From: Comamonadaceae bacterium M7527
GTDB lineage: Bacteria > Pseudomonadota > Gammaproteobacteria > Burkholderiales > Burkholderiaceae_C
DNA length: 64,000 nt
Assembly: GCA_021044545.1 (NCBI GenBank)
Contig: CP087990.1
Location: 1 to 64,000, forward strand
Reading direction: 5' to 3'
The notes under the pieces are model-generated. The model saw only the letters and a program-made list of their open reading frames with translations. It made no database searches and was not told where the DNA came from. Below, one piece after another: positions 8,783-18,677 of the stretch. Made by a program: the position numbers and the translations under genes. How positions within the stretch are numbered: position 1 is the first letter of the stretch; the number at the start of each line of letters is the position of its first letter.

Positions 8783-9730
8783 TTATCCCGCTTGCTGCTC
8801 CAGGTAGCGCTGGGCGTCCAGGGCGGCCATACAGCCTGTGCCAGCGCTGGTAATGGCTTGGCGATAAACGTGGTCTTGTACGTCGCCAGCTGCAAAAATG
8901 CCGGGCACGCTGGTCATGGTGGCCATACCTTGCAGGCCTGATCGGGTAACGATGTAGCCGTTTTGCATCTCTAGTTGGCCTTTAAAGATGTCGGTGTTGG
9001 GTTGATGACCAATGGCGATAAAACAGCCCTGCAGCGCCAGCGTTTTGGTGCTGTCGTCTTGCGTGCTGCGCAGGCGAATGCCTGTCACGCCTGTTTGGTC
9101 GCCCAGTACTTCGTCCAGTGTTTGGTTGGTTTGCAGCTCTATCTTGCCAGCAGCAACCTTTTCCATGAGCTTGTCTATCATGATGGCCTCGGCCTTGAAG
9201 GTGTCGCGTCTGTGCACCAGAACCACCTTGGAGGCGATGTTGGACAGGTACAAGGCCTCCTCTACGGCCGTGTTGCCACCACCCACCACCGCGCACACCT
9301 GGTCACGGTAGAAAAAGCCATCGCAGGTCGCACAGCCGCTAACGCCTTTGCCCATAAACGCTTGCTCGGATGGCAAGCCCAAGTATTTGGCTGAGGCGCC
9401 GGTGGCAACAATCAGCGCATCACAGCTGTACTCGCCGCTGTCACCAGTCAGTACAAAGGGGCGCTTGGAGAAGTCAACCTTGTTGATGTGGTCAAACACC
9501 ACCTCGGTGTTAAAGCGTTTGGCGTGTGCCTCAAAGCGCTGCATCAGGTCTGGGCCCATCACGCCTTCAACGTCGGCAGGCCAGTTGTCTACCTCGGTGG
9601 TGGTCATCAGCTGGCCACCTTGCGCGATGCCGGTAATCACCACAGGTTTCAGGTTGGCGCGTGCGGCGTAGATGGCAGCGCTGTATCCGGCTGGGCCTGA
9701 GCCCAGAATCAAGACTTCAATGTGGCGCAT
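8783..9730 (-). CDS. trxB: Thioredoxin reductase
   Basis: 315 residues. It passes electrons from NADPH through FAD to thioredoxin. The FAD site GSGPAGYSAAIYAARANL is near the N terminus, the redox-active pair is CATCDG near residue 137, the NADPH site is VVGGGNTAVEEALYLSN, and the C-terminal FAD segment is GIFAAGDVQDHVYRQAITSAG (read in parts). Divergent from ftsK across a 396-base gap. Confidence 0.97.
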   Translation of the reverse strand: MRHIEVLILGSGPAGYSAAIYAARANLKPVVITGIAQGGQLMTTTEVDNWPADVEGVMGPDLMQRFEAHAKRFNTEVVFDHINKVDFSKRPFVLTGDSGEYSCDALIVATGASAKYLGLPSEQAFMGKGVSGCATCDGFFYRDQVCAVVGGGNTAVEEALYLSNIASKVVLVHRRDTFKAEAIMIDKLMEKVAAGKIELQTNQTLDEVLGDQTGVTGIRLRSTQDDSTKTLALQGCFIAIGHQPNTDIFKGQLEMQNGYIVTRSGLQGMATMTSVPGIFAAGDVQDHVYRQAITSAGTGCMAALDAQRYLEQQAG

Positions 9731-10126
9731 GTGCGCACTCCTCAGGTGTTGGGCCTGTAGCCCAGTTGTTCAAATGTGCAGATGTTGGCTGACTGTCTCA
9801 GATGATTGTTTCAGACGCCTTGCACAGGCCGTCAAAGCCTTGGCCACCAGGCGTGCTGGCTCAAACAGCAGCATCGTCAGGTAGTACAGCCTGCGAGATG
9901 CATCACAACAATCACTACACGTGGCGTGTCATTACCAAGCTTCACATTGTAGGTTCTAGTGCGTGGCAGCGAGGCTGGCGTGTGCGCTCTAGGTGTTGGG
10001 GCCATACATGAAGGCCTCCCATCAAAGCCTTTAAGACCAGATGGCTCCGGGCTGGGGGCGGTACAACATACACTGTGGCTTGCGGTAAGCTTCAAGGACG
10101 TGCATTTTGATTGCACTTTGGCTTTT
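9731..10126. other. Gene-free region between trxB and ftsK
   Basis: 396 bases between two divergent genes. It must hold both promoters. A TACAAT hexamer is seen on the minus strand near 9945-9950 and a TACAAC/TACACT cluster on the plus strand near 10063-10075, but neither has a convincing -35 element. The ftsK frame is open upstream to 9959, yet that part shows no recognisable protein. No RNA gene was recognised. Confidence 0.6.
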
Positions 10127-12564
10127 ATGACTTATTCAATAGACACTTTAAAAAATACCGCGAAAGACACAGGTTCTGGCAGCACGCAGTTTCGCTTTGC
10201 CCAGGAGTTGGCCCTGATCGTTGGCGCTTTGCTGCTGCTGGTGTGGTTGCTGGCGCTGGCGACGTTTTCCTTGTCCGACGCAGCCTGGTCAACTTCCGGC
10301 ATGGACATGCCTGCTGCCAACTGGATGGGCCGCATGGGCGCCTGGCTGGCCGACGTGAGCTATTTTTTGTTTGGTTTCTCGGTGTGGTGGCTGGTGTTGG
10401 GTGCCCTCAATGTGTGGCGCATCAGCTTGACGCGGTGGATGCACCCGCCAGTGGTAGAGCCCACGCCCAAGCGCCGGGCCACTGCCAAGCCTGCTGACCC
10501 TGTACCCATGACGGTGGTGTGGAAGCGCCGCGCCCAGATGACTGGTCGCGTGTTGGCTTGGTTGGGTGTGTTGTGCGCCAGCGCCATGCTGGAGTGGGGC
10601 CGTTTGCATTCCCTGGATGCAGCCTTGCCCGGGCTGGCTGGTGGTGTGCTGGGCGAGGCATTGGGTGGTTTTGTACAAATGTGGCTGGGCTTTACCGGTT
10701 CTGCAGTGGCCGGACTCATTGTGTTGGTGACGCTGCTTGGCGTGGTGTTTGGGTTTTCCTGGGGGGCCGTGGTTGAGCGCTTGGGCGCATGGCCAGTGGA
10801 CTGGATTCGCGCACGCCGTGAACGCGCAGAACAGGACGAAGACGTACGCATTGGCTTGCAAGCGGCCAAAGAGCGTGAAGACATAGCCTTGGGCGAGCGC
10901 GGCTTGCTGGACGATGACCAGGCTGATTCAGAAGGCCTGGACGAACAGGCCTTGGCGCAGATGCGCGCCACGCGCGCCGCTAAACCCAGACCAGCGCCGG
11001 TGGTGATTGAGCCGGTGTTGGTGTCAGCACCAGCCACCAGTGAGCGTGTGCTGAAGGAAGCGCAAAAGCCTTTATTCACGGAGATGCCAGACTCCAAGCT
11101 GCCGCAGGTCAGTTTGCTGGACGCCGCCGTGGTGCAAGGCGAGAGTGTCAGCGCGGATGCGCTGGAAATGACCAGCCGCTTGATTGAGAAAAAACTCAAA
11201 GACTTTGGTGTTGAAGTGCGCGTGGTGGCAGCTGCACCAGGTCCTGTTATTACGCGCTACGAGATAGAGCCCGCCACAGGCGTGAAAGGTTCACAAGTGG
11301 TGAACTTGGCGCGCGACTTGGCACGCTCATTGAGCCTGGTGTCTATTCGCGTGATTGAGACCATTCCTGGCAAAAACTACATGGCTTTGGAGTTGCCCAA
11401 TGCCAAGCGCCAAACCATTAAGTTGTCTGAGGTGTTGGGCTCTAACGTGTACAACGAAGCCAAGTCCATGCTGACCATGGGGCTGGGCAAAGACATTGTG
11501 GGCAACCCTGTAGTGGCTGACCTGGCCAAAATGCCGCACTGTTTGGTAGCTGGTACCACGGGCTCTGGCAAGTCAGTGGGTATCAACGCCATGATTTTGA
11601 GCTTGCTCTACAAGGCAGACCCACAAGACGTGCGCTTGCTGCTGATTGACCCCAAGATGCTCGAGATGAGTGTGTATGAGGGTATTCCGCACTTGCTCGC
11701 ACCTGTGGTGACCGACATGAAGCAAGCGGCATACGGCTTGACGTGGTGTGTGGCCGAAATGGAAAAGCGCTACAAGCTGATGAGCAAAATGGGCGTGCGC
11801 AACCTGGCCGGCTACAACACCAAAATGGCAGAAGCCAAAGCCCGTGGCGATTTCATTGGCAACCCCTTTTCACTCACGCCAGAGCAGCCAGAGCCGCTGG
11901 AGCCCTTGCCCTATATCGTGGTGGTGATTGACGAGCTGGCCGACTTGATGATGGTGGTGGGCAAGAAGATTGAAGAGCTGATTGCACGTTTGGCGCAAAA
12001 GGCACGCGCTGCCGGTATCCATCTGATATTGGCCACACAGCGCCCCAGTGTGGACGTCATCACAGGCTTGATCAAGGCCAACATTCCTACACGTTTGAGC
12101 TTTCAGGTCAGCAGCAAAATTGATTCGCGCACCATACTGGACCAAATGGGTGCTGAGAGCTTGTTGGGTATGGGTGACATGCTGTACTTGCCAAGTGGCA
12201 CAGGCTTTCCGCTACGGGTGCACGGCGCGTTTGTGAGTGACGAGGAAGTACACCGCGTGGTGGCGTTCTTGAAGACCCAAGGCGAACCCAACTACATTGA
12301 GGGCGTGCTGGAAGGTGGCATGGCGGAGGGGGTGACTTTGGTGACGGCGCTGACAGTAGCGGCGAAAAAGACCCCATGTACGACCAGGCGGTAGAAATTG
12401 TGTTGAAGCACCGCAAGGCCAGCATTTCGCTGGTGCAGCGCCACCTCAAAATTGGCTACAACCGCGCCGCACGCATGCTGGAAGACATGGAAAACGCGGG
12501 CGTTGTCAGTACCATGGGTACCAACGGACAGCGCGAAATTCTGGCTCCGTCCAGAGAGGACTAA
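10127..12564 (+). CDS. ftsK: DNA translocase FtsK, reading frame broken by a one-base deletion near the 3' end
   Basis: Septal DNA pump that moves chromosome termini apart and activates XerCD recombination. From ATG 10127 the N-terminal part has several membrane segments, a charged linker, then the motor with Walker A VAGTTGSGKSVGINAMIL and Walker B YIVVVIDELADLMMV. The frame ends at 12394 in unrelated residues. The DNA-reading gamma domain (YDQAVEIVLKHRKASISLVQ and onward) follows in the -1 frame to the stop at 12562-12564. One base is missing somewhere between 12311 and 12332, beside a run of five G. With it restored the protein is 812 residues, the normal size. Confidence 0.93.
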
Positions 12565-12570
12565 GCCGCC

Positions 12571-13233
12571 ATGCTCAAACACCTCAAAATCTGTGCCCTC
12601 GGCGCGGCCCTGTTGCTGGTGTTGCCTGTGAATGCGCAAAGTGTCGTTGGCTTTGACAGCATCGAGGCCTTGCAGCAGTTGCTCAAAGCCAACACCAGCG
12701 GCCAAAGCAGCTTTACGCAAACCGTGACATCTGCGGCCAAGGCCGATGGCAGCAAGCCCAGCCCCAAATTGTCTGAAGGCACGTTTGCCTATGCACGACC
12801 GGGACGTTTCAGGTTTGACTACACCGCGCCCTTTGCCCAAACCCTGGTGGCAGACGGTACGACCATGTGGATGTACGACCCAGACCTGGCCCAAGTCACC
12901 GCCAGCAACCAAGCCGCCACGCTTGGCAACACGCCTGCCGCGCTGCTGACCAGCACGGCCGATTTATCGGGTTTGCGCACGCATTACACCTTGGAAGGCT
13001 TACCCAGCAGCGAGGGCTTGCAGTGGGTGCGTGCCACGCCCAGGCAAGCCGACGGCGCGTTGAAGTGGGTCAAGCTGGGGTTTGATGACAACCATGTCGT
13101 TGCCTTGGTGATGGTGGACCAATTTGGCCAAACATCCGATATGCGTTTTAGTGCGTTCAAGCCGCTGCCCGCCAACCGTGAAGAGGTGTTTGGCTTTCAG
13201 CCGCCTCCCGGCGTTGACCTGATTCGTCAATAA
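12571..13233 (+). CDS. lolA: Outer-membrane lipoprotein carrier protein LolA
   Basis: 220 residues with a signal peptide (KICALGAALLLVLPVNAQS, cleavage after NA or nearby). LolA carries lipoproteins across the periplasm from LolCDE to LolB. The family pattern of a half-open beta barrel is indicated by SEGTFAYARPGRFRFDYTAP, VADGTTMWMYDPDLAQVT and the C-terminal DQFGQTSDMRFSAF. It follows the ftsK gene by six bases, and this ftsK-lolA-rarA order is common in Burkholderiales. Confidence 0.93.
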   Translation: MLKHLKICALGAALLLVLPVNAQSVVGFDSIEALQQLLKANTSGQSSFTQTVTSAAKADGSKPSPKLSEGTFAYARPGRFRFDYTAPFAQTLVADGTTMWMYDPDLAQVTASNQAATLGNTPAALLTSTADLSGLRTHYTLEGLPSSEGLQWVRATPRQADGALKWVKLGFDDNHVVALVMVDQFGQTSDMRFSAFKPLPANREEVFGFQPPPGVDLIRQ

Positions 13234-13245
13234 AACAGCTGCGCC

Positions 13246-14550
13246 GTGCCTGATTTGTTTGCCAGTCAGCCCACCGCCCCCTTGGCAGAGGCGTTACGCC
13301 CGCACACCTTGGATGAGGTGATTGGCCAGTCCCACCTGCTAGGCCAGGGCAAGCCGCTTCGCTTGGCTTTTAGTTCGGGCAAGCCGCACTCCATGATTTT
13401 TTGGGGCCCGCCAGGCGTTGGTAAAACCACGCTTGCAAGGCTGACAGCCCATGCGTTTGACTGCGTTTTTATTGCGCTGTCTGCAGTGTTTTCTGGTGTC
13501 AAGGACATACGCGCCGCCATGGAGCAAGCCCAGCACAACCTGTCGCTGGGCAAGCACACCATTTTGTTTGTCGACGAGATACACCGGTTTAACAAATCGC
13601 AGCAAGACGCGCTGCTTCCCTATGCAGAAAGCGGCTTGGTGACCTTCATAGGTGCGACCACCGAGAACCCATCGTTTGAGGTGAATTCAGCATTGTTGTC
13701 GCGCGCGCAGGTATACGTGCTGCAATCGTTGAGCGACGCTGAGCTGCGCGAGCTGCTGCAGCGCGCCCAAAGCAAAGCGCTCAACGGCTTAAGCTTTGAA
13801 GATGCGGCCATCAACACCATAGTGGGCTATGCCGACGGCGATGCGAGGCGCTTTTTAAACCTGCTGGAGCAATGCCAAACGGCTGCCAACGCGTCTGGCG
13901 TAACCACCATTGATGCGGCATTTATTCAAAACGCACTCACGCTCAACAGCCGACGCTTTGACAAGGGTGGCGACAACTTCTTTGACCAAATATCAGCCAT
14001 GCACAAGTCTGTGCGCGGCTCTCACCCAGACGCGGCGCTTTATTGGCTCACGCGCATGCTGGACGGCGGCGCGGATCCCAAGTATCTGGCGCGCCGCATT
14101 GTTCGCATTGCTTGGGAAGACATTGGCATAGCCGACCCAAGAGCCATGCAAATTGCCAACGACGCTGCCACCACATTTGAGCGCCTGGGCAGTCCTGAGG
14201 GTGAGTTGGCCCTGGCCCAGGCCACTATTTATTTGGCCATGGCGCCCAAAAGCAATGCAGGTTACGTGGCCTACAACCGCGCCAAGGCATTCGTCAAGCA
14301 AGACAAAAGCCGTGAAGTACCCCTGCACTTGCGCAACGCGCCCACCAAGCTCATGAAAGACTTGGGTCACGGCCACGCGTACCGGTACGCCCATGACGAG
14401 CCCAATGCCTATGCCGCTGGTGAGTGCTATCTGCCAGATGGCATGCCTGAGCCTGGTTGGTACCAGCCGGTTGATAGAGGCTTGGAGCTGAAAGTGGGTG
14501 AGAAGCTGCGCACGCTCAGGCAGTGGGACTCTGATACCCAAAACGGCTGA
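13246..14550 (+). CDS. rarA: Replication-associated recombination protein A (AAA+ ATPase)
   Basis: 434 residues starting at GTG 13246 (also called mgsA). It acts at stalled replication forks. The N terminus PLAEALRPHTLDEVIGQSHLLG is typical, with Walker A WGPPGVGKTT near residue 50, Walker B ILFVDEIHRFN near 107, sensor-1 GATTENP, and the C-terminal tetramerisation domain ending in YLPDGMPEPGWYQP. Likely co-transcribed with lolA. Confidence 0.95.
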   Translation: MPDLFASQPTAPLAEALRPHTLDEVIGQSHLLGQGKPLRLAFSSGKPHSMIFWGPPGVGKTTLARLTAHAFDCVFIALSAVFSGVKDIRAAMEQAQHNLSLGKHTILFVDEIHRFNKSQQDALLPYAESGLVTFIGATTENPSFEVNSALLSRAQVYVLQSLSDAELRELLQRAQSKALNGLSFEDAAINTIVGYADGDARRFLNLLEQCQTAANASGVTTIDAAFIQNALTLNSRRFDKGGDNFFDQISAMHKSVRGSHPDAALYWLTRMLDGGADPKYLARRIVRIAWEDIGIADPRAMQIANDAATTFERLGSPEGELALAQATIYLAMAPKSNAGYVAYNRAKAFVKQDKSREVPLHLRNAPTKLMKDLGHGHAYRYAHDEPNAYAAGECYLPDGMPEPGWYQPVDRGLELKVGEKLRTLRQWDSDTQNG

Positions 14551-14581
14551 TGCAACGCTGGGCTTAAAATAGAGGGCTTTT

Positions 14582-14611
14582 GGCCGCATGAGGTGTGCGG
14601 CCTTTCTTTTT
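14582..14611 (+). terminator. Probable Rho-independent terminator after rarA
   Basis: The stem GGCCGCA / TGCGGCC with a seven-base loop (14582-14602) is followed by TTTCTTTTT. It lies between the rarA stop and the lysS start, so it should end the ftsK-lolA-rarA transcript or act in the lysS leader. Confidence 0.6.
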
Positions 14612-14627
14612 GCACTGAAATCTAGCC

Positions 14628-16172
14628 ATGTCCAACGCGCCCGAGAACAACGCCGCCCCTGCGGTTGATGAAAACCAACTCATTGCCGAGCGTCGTGACA
14701 AATTGGCCAGCATCCGCGCGGCCTGTGCCGATGGTGCAGGCGTTGCGTTTCCCAACGACTTCAAGCCTGGCGATCGCGCGCAAGCCCTGGCCGATACCTT
14801 TGGTGACAAAACCAAAGAAGAATTGGAGCCTTTGAACCAGCGCGCCAGCGTGGCTGGCCGCATGATGCTTAAGCGTGTGATGGGCAAGGCCAGCTTTGCC
14901 ACCTTGCAAGACGGCTCTCTGGGCAGCGCCGCAGGCCGCATACAAATTTACCTCAACAACGACAGCGTGGGTGAAGCGTTACACCAAGCCTTTAAGCACT
15001 GGGATTTGGGTGATATCGTGGCCGCTGAAGGGGTGTTGTTCAAGACACGTACGGGTGAGCTCACCATTCACGCCGATAGCGTGCGCTTGCTCACCAAGAG
15101 CCTGCGCCCTTTGCCAGACAAGTTTCACGGCGTGGCCGACCAGGAAATCAAATACCGCCAGCGCTATGTTGACCTCATCACCGACGAGGCCGCACGCACA
15201 CGCTTTGCGGCACGTTCGAAAGCCGTCAGTGGTTTGCGTGAATTCATGGTGGCGAATGACTTTTTGGAAGTCGAGACGCCCATGCTGCACCCCATCCCAG
15301 GTGGTGCCAATGCCAAGCCGTTTGTGACGCACCACAACGCCCTGGATCAAGAAATGTTTTTGCGCATTGCGCCTGAGTTGTATCTCAAGCGTTTGCTGGT
15401 AGGCGGTTTTGAGCGTGTATTTGAAATCAACCGCAGCTACCGCAACGAAGGTATTTCCGTCAGGCACAACCCCGAGTTCACCATGATGGAGTTCTACGCG
15501 GCCTACTGGAATTACCAAGACTTGATGGACTTCACTGAAAAGCTCATTCGTGAAACCGCTCAAAAAGCCACAGGCTCTTTGCAAATGACTTATGGCGGCA
15601 AAGACGTGGACTTGGCCGCCCCCTTTGCGCGCTTGACCATTCGCCAAGCCATTGAACAGCACACCGATGCGGGTGCCAATGCGCACGACGCAGCGTGGCT
15701 GGCGAACGCCCTCAAAGGCCTGGGCATTGGCCCAGACAAAACCAGCGGCAAGAGCCTGGCCAGTTTGCAGGTGATGTACTTTGAGGAATTGGTGGAAGAA
15801 AAGCTGTGGCAGCCCACCTTTATTTGCGAGCACCCAGTGGAAATTTCACCACTGGCCCGTGCCAGCGACCAGCGCCCGGAAGTCACCGAGCGTTTTGAGT
15901 TGTACATCACCGGGCGTGAATTCGGCAATGGCTTTTCAGAGTTGAACGACGCCGAAGACCAAGCCGCGCGCTTTCATGCGCAAGTTGCTGCCAAAGACAG
16001 CGGTGACGATGAAGCCATGTTCTTCGACCACGACTTTGTACGCGCTTTGGAGTACGGCATGCCGCCAGCTGGCGGCTGCGGCATTGGCATTGACCGTTTG
16101 ATGATGTTGCTGACCGACAGCGCCAGCATTCGCGATGTCATTTTGTTCCCGGCATTGCGCCACCAGGCCTAA
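14628..16172 (+). CDS. lysS: Lysyl-tRNA synthetase, class II
   Basis: 514 residues. It charges tRNA-Lys. The N-terminal OB-fold anticodon domain (SVAGRMMLKRVMGKASFATLQD, read in parts) is followed by the class II core: motif 1 region FLEVETPMLHPIPGGANAKPF, motif 2 FEINRSYRNEGISVRHNPEF and motif 3 GCGIGIDRLMMLLTD. Its stop overlaps by four bases the stop of the convergent methyltransferase gene. Confidence 0.97.
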   Translation: MSNAPENNAAPAVDENQLIAERRDKLASIRAACADGAGVAFPNDFKPGDRAQALADTFGDKTKEELEPLNQRASVAGRMMLKRVMGKASFATLQDGSLGSAAGRIQIYLNNDSVGEALHQAFKHWDLGDIVAAEGVLFKTRTGELTIHADSVRLLTKSLRPLPDKFHGVADQEIKYRQRYVDLITDEAARTRFAARSKAVSGLREFMVANDFLEVETPMLHPIPGGANAKPFVTHHNALDQEMFLRIAPELYLKRLLVGGFERVFEINRSYRNEGISVRHNPEFTMMEFYAAYWNYQDLMDFTEKLIRETAQKATGSLQMTYGGKDVDLAAPFARLTIRQAIEQHTDAGANAHDAAWLANALKGLGIGPDKTSGKSLASLQVMYFEELVEEKLWQPTFICEHPVEISPLARASDQRPEVTERFELYITGREFGNGFSELNDAEDQAARFHAQVAAKDSGDDEAMFFDHDFVRALEYGMPPAGGCGIGIDRLMMLLTDSASIRDVILFPALRHQA

Positions 16173-16957
16173 GGCCCCCACAAAAACACCGCCGGCAAGT
16201 CCAAGGCTGGCGGCTTGTTGCGTTTGACCTGTTCACGCCAGGCTGCCACTGTTTGGCTAAACACCTCGGGTGCCACTGCCAGGCCGCTGGCCACGGCCAG
16301 TCGCGTGTTTGGCGACAGCGTGGCGATTAGGGTTTGCAGCAGTTGGGTGTTGCGGTAGGGCGTCTCTATGCACAACTGGGTTTGCCCTGTTTTGAGTGCG
16401 GTGGCCTCTAGCGCCTTGATGTGGGCGGTCAGCTCAGCGCCCTTTTTCAGGTAGCCCACAAAGGCAAACTGTTGGCCGTTCAGGCCACTGGCGGCCAAGG
16501 CGAGCATCAACGACACAGGCCCGCTCAGTGGCACAACGGCCAAGCCCATGGCGTGGGCTGCACGCACCACGGATGAGCCGGGGTCTGCAATTGCAGGCAT
16601 GCCCGCTTCGCTCACCAAACCGACATCAAAGCCTTTTAAAGCGGGCGCCAACCAGGTCTTGGCCTGTGTATCCAGGGCGCTTGCGGTGTGGTCGCCGCTT
16701 TTGTGTGCTTCGCGCGGCAGCACTTGCAGTTGCATATCTTGCATGCTGCAAGCCAGTGGCATATGGGTGGCCAGGCGGTTTAAAAACGCGCGGGTAGATT
16801 TCGCGTTTTCAGTAATCCAGTGCGTCGTGTTGGCGGCTTGCGCAATGGTGTGGGCGGGCAGGGCGTCGGCTATGGGGGCAAGCAGCTCGGGTGCGCAGCC
16901 AAAGTCCAGCGGTGTGGGGACCAGCAGCAAGCGGCCTGTCTGTGTGGTGGTACTCAT
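16169..16957 (-). CDS. SAM-dependent methyltransferase of the tetrapyrrole methylase family (RsmI-related)
   Basis: 262 residues. The fold is shown by LLLVPTPLDFG at the N terminus, VGLVSEAGMPAIADPGSSVVRAA (the RsmI-like GMP-loop) near the middle, VVPLSGPVSLMLALAASGL and FVGYLKK. RsmI methylates C1402 of 16S rRNA, but this protein differs in its N-terminal half and is more like the shorter paralogue found beside maf in Burkholderiales, whose substrate is not known. Its start overlaps the maf stop by four bases, so the two are translationally coupled. Confidence 0.85.
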   Translation of the reverse strand: MSTTTQTGRLLLVPTPLDFGCAPELLAPIADALPAHTIAQAANTTHWITENAKSTRAFLNRLATHMPLACSMQDMQLQVLPREAHKSGDHTASALDTQAKTWLAPALKGFDVGLVSEAGMPAIADPGSSVVRAAHAMGLAVVPLSGPVSLMLALAASGLNGQQFAFVGYLKKGAELTAHIKALEATALKTGQTQLCIETPYRNTQLLQTLIATLSPNTRLAVASGLAVAPEVFSQTVAAWREQVKRNKPPALDLPAVFLWGP

Positions 16958-17547
16958 GGCACCATCACGCCAGCAGCGCGCAGCAAGTTGCAGGTTTTAA
17001 TCAAGGGCAAGCCAATCAGCGCTGTGGGGTCGTCGTTGTCCATGCTCTCCAGAAGGCTTACACCCAAGCCCTCGCTTTTGGCGCTGCCTGCGCAGTCATA
17101 AGGTTCTTCGGCCAGCACATAGCGTTCAATTTCGGCCTGGCTCAGGTTTCTGAACCTGACGCGTACCACGGCCGTGTCTTGTTGGCTAAAGCCTGACTGG
17201 TGGCAGACCAAGGCTACGGCGGTATGAAAAACAACCAGCTGACCGCTCATGGCCGTGAGTTGCGCCACAGCACGGCTAAAGTTGCCAGGCTTGCCCAATG
17301 GTTGGCCGTTCAGGTCAGCCACTTGGTCGCTGCCAATCACCAGCGCGGTCGGGTTGTTCAGCGCTACAGCCTGCGCTTTGGCCATTGCCAAGCGCGCAGC
17401 CAGCGCAGCGGGGGCTTCACCAGGTAGCGGCGTTTCATCCACTTCTGGCCTGGATTTGGTAAAAGGCAGGCGTAAGCGGGCGAGTAACTCTGCCCTGTAC
17501 ACAGAGGTTGAGCCCAAAATAATCGGTGGTGTTGCGCTGGTGGTCAT
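16954..17547 (-). CDS. maf: Maf-family nucleoside triphosphate pyrophosphatase (YceF-like)
   Basis: 197 residues. Maf proteins hydrolyse modified nucleotides; the YceF group prefers 7-methyl-GTP. The family signatures are ILGSTSVYRAELLARL at the N terminus, PEVDETPLPGE, and VIGSDQVADLNGQPLGKPG with the catalytic aspartate near residue 74. It is divergent from yceD-rpmF, the same pairing as in many proteobacteria, which supports the YceF assignment. Confidence 0.92.
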   Translation of the reverse strand: MTTSATPPIILGSTSVYRAELLARLRLPFTKSRPEVDETPLPGEAPAALAARLAMAKAQAVALNNPTALVIGSDQVADLNGQPLGKPGNFSRAVAQLTAMSGQLVVFHTAVALVCHQSGFSQQDTAVVRVRFRNLSQAEIERYVLAEEPYDCAGSAKSEGLGVSLLESMDNDDPTALIGLPLIKTCNLLRAAGVMVP

Positions 17548-17632
17548 AACGTGAAAGTGTGAGCGTTGGTATGGACGGCTGGCGTCATTGTCTTACACTG
17601 GCTCTCCGTCACTATTTGATTGTTTTGTATTT

Positions 17633-18208
17633 ATGTCTGAATCTTCATCTGCGCCAACAACCATTGCGGATTGGGCGCAAGCCAATGTAGCGGCTTGGGC
17701 GGCGCAAGCTCGGGTCGATGAGCGCACGGTGCCGTTGTCCGTGTTTACGCGACTGCTTGAAGAAGCGGCAGACGATGTGGGCGAGGCCCAAGTACAAGTG
17801 GCCTTGCGCGCCCAGGAGCGCGATCCCTCCATGGGCACAGCTATTGGCACAGGCGCTGACAACGCCAAGCAGGTGTGGCTGCGTATCGAGGCGCAAACCT
17901 ATCTGCCGCTCACCTGCCAACGTTGCTTGCAAGTCGTTGCTGCTCCCTTGGTTGTCGCGCAAGATTTGCGCTTTGTGTCCAACGAAGAACAGGCAGCATT
18001 TGAAGACGAAGAGGCCGAGGAAGATGTGCTGGCTCTGGAGCCCAGCTTGGATTTACAGGCGCTGATCGAGGACGAGCTGATCATGGCCATGCCCATAGTG
18101 CCGCTTCACGAAGACTGCCAGGCTGAGGGTTACCAGGCCCCAGAGCCTGCTGTTGATGAAAAACCCAATCCCTTCGCCGCGCTGGCAGCGTTAAAAAAAG
18201 TTCAATAA
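17633..18208 (+). CDS. yceD: YceD family protein (DUF177), 23S rRNA accumulation protein
   Basis: 191 residues from ATG 17633; the frame extends upstream to 17588 with unlikely residues. YceD is conserved beside rpmF and is linked to 23S rRNA accumulation in E. coli. The family core LTCQRCLQ (residues near 90) and the acidic stretch FEDEEAEEDVLALEP followed by LIEDELIMAMPIVPLHEDC are visible. No membrane segment. It precedes rpmF by 226 bases that contain a strong promoter. Confidence 0.9.
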   Translation: MSESSSAPTTIADWAQANVAAWAAQARVDERTVPLSVFTRLLEEAADDVGEAQVQVALRAQERDPSMGTAIGTGADNAKQVWLRIEAQTYLPLTCQRCLQVVAAPLVVAQDLRFVSNEEQAAFEDEEAEEDVLALEPSLDLQALIEDELIMAMPIVPLHEDCQAEGYQAPEPAVDEKPNPFAALAALKKVQ

Positions 18209-18283
18209 ATCAATGAACTAAGCGTTTCTTGCGCAAGTTGGCGCGGTCTTACCGTATTTCGCCAACAGCCATGTCTGGTCACC

Positions 18284-18312
18284 TTGAATATGGGCGTGAC
18301 TCGGGTTATAAT
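18284..18312 (+). promoter_or_regulatory. Sigma-70 promoter of rpmF and the fab cluster
   Basis: TTGAAT at 18284-18289 and a perfect TATAAT at 18307-18312 are separated by exactly 17 bases. It lies 122 bases before rpmF, downstream of yceD, so rpmF and probably plsX onward can be transcribed apart from yceD. Confidence 0.85.
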
Positions 18313-18434
18313 TTCGGGTTTGGTGCACCGCTGAAGCCAGTGCGCGTGCCAAGATCAGAATCTTTGATTGAAACTGCGGTTGGAGTCATGCACGTGGGAA
18401 CGTCGCACCAGCCGGTACTTTATTAGGAGCCATC

Positions 18435-18617
18435 ATGGCCGTCCAACAAAACAAAAAGTCACCTTCCAAGCGCGGTATGCACCGTGCACACAATGCCTTG
18501 ACAAACCCAGGCATTGCGATTGAGCCAACAACTGGCGAAGTGCACTTGCGTCACCACATCAGCCCCACAGGTTTTTACCGTGGTCGCAAGGTGCTCAAGA
18601 CCAAATCCGAGTCTTAA
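18435..18617 (+). CDS. rpmF: 50S ribosomal protein L32
   Basis: 60 residues, basic, with the family opening AVQQNKKSPSKRGMHRAHNAL and the HLRHHISPTGFYRGRKV segment. L32 is a small protein of the large ribosomal subunit. A good ribosome site (TAGGAG) lies just before the ATG. The zinc-binding cysteines of some L32 proteins are absent. It heads the plsX-fab gene group as in most proteobacteria. Confidence 0.97.
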   Translation: MAVQQNKKSPSKRGMHRAHNALTNPGIAIEPTTGEVHLRHHISPTGFYRGRKVLKTKSES

Positions 18618-18630
18618 ATTGTTCGCCTAT

Positions 18631-18664
18631 GCAAAGGCCCGCGCAGTGTTGTGCGGGCCTTTGC
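18631..18664 (+). terminator. Hairpin between rpmF and plsX, probable (partial) terminator
   Basis: A perfect 12-base stem GCAAAGGCCCGC / GCGGGCCTTTGC with a ten-base loop is followed by a short TTT. It would let L32 be made in excess over the fatty-acid enzymes. The right arm overlaps the first possible plsX start (GTG 18651), which argues for the later ATG start of plsX. Confidence 0.6.
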
Positions 18665-18677
18665 TTTATGCGCTCAC

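Noticed and set aside
9731..10126. A structured RNA (6S-like) between trxB and ftsK
   Set aside because: Some inverted repeats occur, but no closing stem, promoter-terminator pair or known consensus could be recognised.
12328..12332. Programmed -1 frameshift in ftsK at the five-G run
   Set aside because: A slip is possible there, but no stimulatory structure is evident, FtsK is not known to use one, and other genes in the window show similar breaks.
18229..18426. Open frame of 65 codons between yceD and rpmF
   Set aside because: It contains a consensus promoter for rpmF and its residues match no family that I know.
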